From an uncultured Collinsella sp. (GTDB lineage Bacteria; Actinomycetota; Coriobacteriia; Coriobacteriales; Coriobacteriaceae): a stretch of DNA of 11,296 nt. Numbering within the stretch: position 1 is the stretch's first letter; each line of letters opens with the position of its first letter. Below, one piece after another: positions 7,962-11,296 of this stretch. Under the pieces are notes generated by a model that saw nothing but the letters and a program-made list of their open reading frames with translations, searched no databases and was not told the DNA's origin. The position numbers and the translations under genes were made by a program. The stretch is from NCBI GenBank assembly GCA_900549275.1, contig URNU01000025.1:1-11296 (forward strand). Reading direction: 5' to 3'.

Positions 7962-8012
7962 GGCGTAACATGCTTAGCTAAACCGCTATTTAGTCCGTAT
8001 TCCACCGCAACT
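7946..8012. repeat. 67-bp palindromic repeat, copy 1, overlapping the copA stop
   Basis: AGTTGCGGTGAAATA at 7946-7960 pairs, with one mismatch, with TATTCCACCGCAACT ending at 8012. The total length of 67 bp equals that of the second copy at 8289-8355, and the arm sequence is the same. Complementarity decays inward in this copy. The left arm encodes the end of CopA and its TAA stop, and the right arm ends 28 bp before copZ. It could influence transcript stability or readthrough between copA and copZ; this is inference. Confidence 0.85.
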
Positions 8013-8040
8013 TTAGGTACTCAACGAAAAGGAGATAATC

Positions 8041-8262
8041 ATGAACTACATCGTTAAAACGTCTGGCCTTATGTGCGGCCACTGCGACGCCACCGTCGAG
8101 ACGGCGTTGCTCAACGTTGCCGGCGTGACCGACGCCGACGCCGATCACGAGACCCAGACCGTCCAGGTGGAGTGCGCCGACACCGTGACCGCCGAGCAGC
8201 TCGCCGCCGCCGTCGAGGGCGCGGGCGAGAAGTTCCACGCCCTGTCCGTGACCGCCGCGTAG
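8041..8262 (+). CDS. copZ: CopZ-type copper chaperone (HMA domain)
   Basis: The product is 73 aa, the usual size for a free-standing HMA-domain protein. ATG 8041 follows AAAAGGAG (8027-8034) at good spacing. LMCGHCDATVETAL carries the metal site C12-x-x-C15, near the N-terminus as in CopZ/Atx1. The rest fits the ferredoxin-like beta-alpha-beta-beta-alpha-beta pattern: GVTDADADHETQTVQVEC, then TAEQLAAAVEGAG. There is no signal peptide or membrane segment, so it acts in the cytosol. By family, it binds Cu(I) and passes it to CopA and to CsoR. The residue after the first Cys pair position is His (CGHC), as in several CopZ-like proteins. It sits 79 bp after copA, with a palindromic repeat on each side. 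Confidence 0.9.
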   Translation: MNYIVKTSGLMCGHCDATVETALLNVAGVTDADADHETQTVQVECADTVTAEQLAAAVEGAGEKFHALSVTAA

Positions 8263-8288
8263 TAGACGCTGCCTACTCAATCCTCAGA

Positions 8289-8355
8289 AGTTGCGGTGAA
8301 ATACGGACTGTTGAGCCACCCTAGGCCTTTAAACGGTCCGTATTTCACCGCAACT
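8289..8355. repeat. 67-bp palindromic repeat, copy 2, between copZ and csoR
   Basis: A perfect 20-bp inverted repeat, AGTTGCGGTGAAATACGGAC (8289-8308) and its complement at 8336-8355, encloses a 27-nt loop that includes the self-complementary CCTAGG and TTTAAA. It is the intact version of the element at 7946-8012. No T tract follows, so it is not a classical terminator. It may still attenuate or stabilise the copZ-csoR junction transcript. Confidence 0.9.
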
Positions 8356-8397
8356 GACAGGGATATCCGAAAGATCGACCAGAAACGAGGACCCGCC

Positions 8398-8670
8398 ATG
8401 ATGGCAGACCACAAATCGGTGACCCGCATGCTCAAGACGGCGCGCGGCCAGATCGACGGCATCTTGCGGATGGTCGATGAGGACCGTTATTGCGTCGATA
8501 TTTCCACGCAGCTCATGGCCACGCAGGCACTCCTCGCGCGCATTAACGCCGACGTGCTCAAGGCGCATATCGAGGGCTGCGTGACTTCGGCAATCGAATC
8601 GGGCGACGAAGACCTAAAGGCCGCCAAGCTCGCCGAGATCGAACGCGTTGTCGACAAGCTCTCCAAGTAA
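8398..8670 (+). CDS. csoR: CsoR-family copper-sensing transcriptional repressor (DUF156)
   Basis: The product is 90 aa. Two adjacent ATGs (8398, 8401) follow GAGGA (8387-8391). An upstream in-frame ATG at 8296 was rejected because it lies in the palindromic repeat and would add residues the family lacks. The all-alpha DUF156 fold is recognisable: LKTARGQIDGILRMVD (12-27) and the copper ligands C32, H57 and C61. The 25- and 4-residue spacing equals that of characterised CsoR (C36-H61-C65 in Mycobacterium tuberculosis). Tyr before the first Cys is also kept. The His argues against the persulfide sensor CstR, and the second Cys argues against FrmR/RcnR. By family, the apo tetramer binds the operator and Cu(I) releases it. 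The likely target is the dyad at 5541-5557, making the operon autoregulated. Confidence 0.93.
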   Translation: MMADHKSVTRMLKTARGQIDGILRMVDEDRYCVDISTQLMATQALLARINADVLKAHIEGCVTSAIESGDEDLKAAKLAEIERVVDKLSK

Positions 8671-8680
8671 TTGGGGCATT

Positions 8681-8761
8681 GGGGACAGACTTCTTTACAC
8701 CGTCTTGGTGTTCCGGGGACAGGTATGTTTGCACCGCATTGGTGTAGATTAACCTGTCCCC
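8681..8761. repeat. GGGGACAG REP-like element, one and a half units
   Basis: GGGGACAG at 8681 begins a half unit that repeats 34 bp later at 8715, and both halves contain CACCG-n-TTGGTGT. The second half is closed by the inverted ACCTGTCCCC (8752-8761). This gives a hairpin of GGGGACAGGT, then CACC/GGTG inside, then ACCTGTCCCC. Repeats of this look are frequent between genes in Coriobacteriia and are often found near REP-associated (Y1) transposases; that is recollection, and no transposase is present here. It lies between csoR and the zinc-ribbon gene. Confidence 0.75.
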
Positions 8762-8777
8762 CTTGCTCTAAATCGGG

Positions 8778-8783
8778 TATAAA
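8778..8783 (+). promoter_or_regulatory. Possible -10 box of the zinc-ribbon protein gene
   Basis: TATAAA matches the -10 consensus at five of six bases and would give a leader of about 27 nt before ATG 8817. No good -35 is seen: the expected position (8755-8760) is TGTCCC, inside the right arm of the REP-like element. This is a weak call. Confidence 0.35.
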
Positions 8784-8816
8784 GGCGTGCAGCATATCGA
8801 ACGAAAGGCAATTTGC

Positions 8817-9290
8817 ATGAATGACTTTATGAAGGGTCGCAATGGCGCCGATGAACTCACCATCGTAATGGGTTTTGCCGGCATCATCATCGCGATGATC
8901 GGATCGATAGCCCGCATCCAGTGGCTCAGCTGGATCGCCATCGCCGTCATCGTAATTGGCGTGCTGCGCGGCCTGTCCAAAAACATCGATGCACGTCGCA
9001 AGGAGAACGAGACCTTTGTCGCCGCAACTGCCAATGTTCCCGGCTTGGGCAAGTTCGTCGCCAGCTTGGGCGGCGGGGCCGCAGCGGCCAGCACCTCACG
9101 CGCGGCCGGAACGAGCAAGGAAGACTTTGAGCGTGCCAAGCGCACGGCCAAGAAGATGTGGAAGGGTCGCAAGACCACGGCATATCTCAAGTGCCCCAAC
9201 TGCGGCCAGATGCTCTCCGTCCCCAAGGGCAAAGGCAAGATCCGCGTCACCTGCCCCAAGTGCCACGCCAAGATGGAGACGCGCTCGTAG
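8817..9290 (+). CDS. Small membrane protein with C-terminal zinc ribbon
   Basis: The product is 157 aa. ATG 8817 follows AAAGG (8804-8808). A GTG at 8787 in the same frame has AAAGG almost touching it and was not used. The N-terminus MNDFMKGRNGADEL is followed by two adjacent hydrophobic helices (about 15-32 and 36-51), with ARIQ between them. A basic, Ala/Gly-rich linker then leads to a zinc ribbon, CPNCGQ...CPKCHAK, near the C-terminus. MKGRNGADEL, two helices, a KxNIxxR segment and a C-terminal ribbon with VPKGKGKIRVTCPKC are shared with uncharacterised short zinc-ribbon proteins common in Firmicutes and Actinobacteria, as I remember them. The ribbon is probably cytoplasmic. No function is known. 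The preceding repeat and a possible -10 suggest it is not part of the copper operon. Confidence 0.85.
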   Translation: MNDFMKGRNGADELTIVMGFAGIIIAMIGSIARIQWLSWIAIAVIVIGVLRGLSKNIDARRKENETFVAATANVPGLGKFVASLGGGAAAASTSRAAGTSKEDFERAKRTAKKMWKGRKTTAYLKCPNCGQMLSVPKGKGKIRVTCPKCHAKMETRS

Positions 9291-9309
9291 CCGCCATACC
9301 ATGGGACAG

Positions 9310-9346
9310 AAAAAGCCGAGGCCTCGCGCTGAGACCTCGGCTTTTT
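9310..9346. terminator. Bidirectional terminator between convergent genes
   Basis: AAAAAGCCGAGG (9310-9321) pairs perfectly with CCTCGGCTTTTT (9335-9346). A-tract and T-tract flank the stem on both sides, so it can end transcription from either direction. It lies 19 bp after the zinc-ribbon stop and 33 bp from the amidohydrolase stop, as expected between convergent genes. GGGACAG (9303-9309) and CTGTCCC (9363-9369) enclose it, echoing the REP-like element upstream. Confidence 0.92.
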
Positions 9347-9379
9347 GCATGCGACAACGGAGCTGTCCCTTTGTCTCGT

Positions 9380-10750
9380 CTACGCTACGCCATCGCGGGC
9401 AAGCTCCTCGGCCAGCGCCTCGGACGGCATGGCCATAATCGCGTCGAGCTCGGCGTCCACCTCGGGAATGCGCTTCACCTTGAGCTTGCGCATCAGATCG
9501 CCACGACACATCACGTGCATCGGCTCACGCAGCGCGCACAGGTCATCGAGCGGGTTCTCGCGCGTCACCAGGATATCGGCGGCCTTACCGCACTCGATCG
9601 TGCCGGTCTCGCCGCCCAGCCCCAGCAGCTCGGCATTGACCTGCGTGGCCGTATGCAGCGCGAAGGCGTTGCTCACGCCGACATACTTGGCAAAATAGGC
9701 CACCTCACGCCACATGTCGTACTGCGTCACAAATGGGCAGCTCGAGTCCGTGCCCAGGCCCACCCTAACACCGGCTTCCAGTGCGGCACGGGCGCTCTCG
9801 ATGATGCCCGAGCACACGATGTCGCCGTTCTTCTTTTGCGTATCGGTCGAATGGGTCTTTTCCGGGTCGAGCAATACAAACGGCAGCGCCGGGCTGATGG
9901 TGCAGGTCACGCTGGGCGCACGCCCCTCAAGCTGCGTGCCCGCGGCGCCGCGGTACAGTTCCAGGATCTCGGGCGTCAACGGAGCGCCGTGCTCAATCGT
10001 GTCAACGCCGGCCTCAAGCGCGGCCTTCACGCCCTCGGTGCTCTCGACATGAGCCATAACCGGAAGGCCCATATCGTGTGCCGCCTTGCACGCCGCCGCG
10101 GCAACCTCCACCGGCATACGCAGTACGCCTGGCTCACCCACCTCGGTCGCGTCGAACACGCCGCCCGTTACGAACAGCTTAATGACGTCGGCACCGCGCG
10201 CATACAGGTCGCGCACCTGTTCGGCTGCCTCGGCGGAACTGTTGGCCACCTGGGCGAACAAGCCCGCACCATGGCCGCCCGGCACCGTGACGCCCGTTCC
10301 CGGCGCCACCAGGCGAGGACCTTGATACTTACCGGCATCGATAGCATCGCGCACGGCAAGATCGGCAAACAACGGGTCGCCCGCGCCGCGCACCGTGGTC
10401 ACGCCGCTTGCCAGCTGTTGTTGGGCGCTGCCCTTAAGAATGTGGCGCACGATGGCGCGCCCCACGGGATTATCGAGCTTCTTCATCAGCGCGCCCGCAT
10501 CGCCCGCCGAAACCGGCTTGCCCGAACCGCACAGATGCACATGCATATTGATGAGGCCCGGCATGAGATACGCACCTGCCAGGTCGATGACCTCGGCACC
10601 TGCAGGCGCCTGCGCCACAGCACTCGGCCCCATCCACGTGATGACGCCGCGCTCAACGACCACGGCCATGTCGGGCTGCGGCTCCATATGTTCCGAACCA
10701 TCCAGGACGGTCGCATTGATAAACAACGTGGAACGATCGGCAGACGCCAT
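9380..10750 (-). CDS. Metal-dependent amidohydrolase (COG1228, imidazolonepropionase/prolidase-like)
   Basis: The product is 456 aa. The ATG at 10750 (MASADRST) is preferred to one 11 codons upstream because GGGAGGAG lies just before it. The amidohydrolase metal site is complete: H70 and H72 in NMHVHL, K191 in ADVIKLFVTGG (the likely carboxylated Lys), H234 in VMAHVES, H254 in DTIEHG, and D335 in GLGTDSS. The beta-sandwich pieces are at the two ends (ATVLDG...GAYLMPG, and GTIECGKAADILV near the C-terminus). By family, it is a cytosolic binuclear-metal hydrolase of cyclic amide or dipeptide bonds. Relatives include Xaa-Pro/Xaa-Arg dipeptidases and imidazolonepropionase-like enzymes, and the substrate cannot be read from sequence. 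No His-pathway genes adjoin it, so a HutI role is unlikely. It is a single-gene unit convergent with the zinc-ribbon gene. Confidence 0.92.
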   Translation of the reverse strand: MASADRSTLFINATVLDGSEHMEPQPDMAVVVERGVITWMGPSAVAQAPAGAEVIDLAGAYLMPGLINMHVHLCGSGKPVSAGDAGALMKKLDNPVGRAIVRHILKGSAQQQLASGVTTVRGAGDPLFADLAVRDAIDAGKYQGPRLVAPGTGVTVPGGHGAGLFAQVANSSAEAAEQVRDLYARGADVIKLFVTGGVFDATEVGEPGVLRMPVEVAAAACKAAHDMGLPVMAHVESTEGVKAALEAGVDTIEHGAPLTPEILELYRGAAGTQLEGRAPSVTCTISPALPFVLLDPEKTHSTDTQKKNGDIVCSGIIESARAALEAGVRVGLGTDSSCPFVTQYDMWREVAYFAKYVGVSNAFALHTATQVNAELLGLGGETGTIECGKAADILVTRENPLDDLCALREPMHVMCRGDLMRKLKVKRIPEVDAELDAIMAMPSEALAEELARDGVA

Positions 10751-10900
10751 ATCGAGCTCCTCCCTCACGATTAACTTAAACATTTGTCCATTATTACCTA
10801 GCGCGACAGGACTACTGCGGACATATCGGCTAACGGGAGGAAGAGAAGGGCGTAAGGATGAACAGACCAGTGCAGCGATGCTTCGGGCGTTCCAGCAAAA
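10751..10900. other. Upstream region of the amidohydrolase gene
   Basis: This stretch should hold the promoter of the minus-strand amidohydrolase gene. An A/T-rich patch at 10771-10798 contains TAATAA on the minus strand (10791-10796), a possible -10, but no matching -35 is present. A 16-codon plus-strand reading frame from ATG 10858 ends inside array C and is not called. Confidence 0.35.
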
Positions 10901-11200
10901 CGTCTTGATCTGTAACAGATAGACCGTCTTTAACCTTCCAAATGTTACAGATCGAGATCTTTCGGCACTGCGTCCAACCTTTGTCTCAATCTGTAACAGT
11001 TGGGTCGATTTTTGGCCGTTAGATGTTACAAATCGAGATATTCTCCAGCCCCGTCGTCAAACGTCTAGATCTGTAACAAGTAGACAGGTTTTCAGCCTCT
11101 AGATGTTACAGATTGAGATCTTTCAGCAGGCGCCAACCTTCTGTCTTAATCGGTAACAGTTACGAGGCCAAACGGCCCCTTGTTGTTACAGATTGAGACA
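10901..11200. repeat. Array C: four 59-bp imperfect palindromes, 80-81 bp period
   Basis: Units are at 10901-10959, 10982-11040, 11062-11120 and 11142-11200, with start-to-start distances of 81, 80 and 80 bp. The arms keep the ATCTGTAACA/TGTTACAGAT core, except one substitution in the left arm of the fourth unit (ATCGGTAACA) and changes in the second and third right arms. Spacers 10960-10981 and 11121-11141 both end in CCAACCTT(C). Spacer 11041-11061 shares CCAGCCCCG, at the same offset, with the first spacer of array A. The remaining bases to the window end (11201-11296) hold no feature I can support. Confidence 0.9.
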
Positions 11201-11296
11201 AACTCGACAGGAACAACCACATCCGCATCAGCTGCACCCCTCAGCGCCCATACCACTGGCATCTCCATTCCTCGGCCAAATCGGCCCGCTGTGGAA

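Noticed and set aside
8296..8397. N-terminal extension of CsoR from ATG 8296
   Set aside because: It lies in the 67-bp palindrome, has no ribosome-binding site, and adds 34 residues absent from the family. GAGGA before 8398 supports the shorter form.
9158..10774. Plus-strand reading frame of 538 codons opposite the amidohydrolase
   Set aside because: Rich in His/Arg/Ala without domain signals. The minus strand carries all metal ligands of an amidohydrolase and a good ribosome-binding site.
10858..10908. 16-codon peptide upstream of array C
   Set aside because: Too short, without a well-spaced ribosome-binding site, and its stop falls in the repeat.
11201..11296. Possible end of a minus-strand gene at the right edge
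   Set aside because: Two minus-strand frames stay open for about 18-23 codons from the window edge to stops, but this is too short to distinguish from chance in GC-rich DNA, and no motif is visible.

Overview
The window looks like a chromosomal segment of a high-GC Gram-positive gut actinobacterium of class Coriobacteriia, most likely Collinsella. This is inferred from the GC-rich codon use, a Ser/Thr kinase fused to a DUF6273-type extracellular domain, an LPxTG surface protein, and an abundance of palindromic intergenic repeats, including a GGGGACAG...CTGTCCCC element. No database search was possible, so the genus is a judgement.

Layout, left to right. (1) Bases 1-1380 (+) hold the 3' part of a membrane Ser/Thr kinase gene. 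(2) Bases 1381-1781 are intergenic, with array A of three 59-bp palindromes. (3) Bases 1782-5117 (+) encode a 1111-aa secreted, sortase-anchored coiled-coil protein with a CAP/SCP domain in the middle, followed by a strong terminator. (4) Bases 5214-5615 hold array B (three palindromes) and then a promoter with a CsoR-type operator. (5) Bases 5616-8670 (+) are a copper-resistance operon, copA-copZ-csoR, with two copies of a different 67-bp palindrome flanking copZ. (6) Bases 8671-8786 hold a GGGGACAG REP-like element. (7) Bases 8817-9290 (+) encode a small membrane zinc-ribbon protein. (8) A bidirectional terminator separates it from a convergent metal-dependent amidohydrolase gene (9380-10750, -). 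(9) Bases 10751-11296 hold array C (four palindromes) and no callable gene.

The copper operon is a self-contained circuit. CsoR, with its Cys-His-Cys copper site intact, is expected to bind the dyad in the copA promoter. Excess Cu(I) would release it, raising CopA (Cu(I) export), CopZ (cytosolic Cu(I) chaperone) and CsoR itself. The kinase, surface protein, zinc-ribbon protein and amidohydrolase show no visible functional link to it.

The most unusual feature is the set of ten 59-bp imperfect palindromes in three separate intergenic arrays. All ten have the same length, and within arrays they recur every 80-81 bp with 21-22 bp spacers. The arm core is strongly conserved, the loop varies, and one unit is inverted relative to the others. 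No function is known to me.
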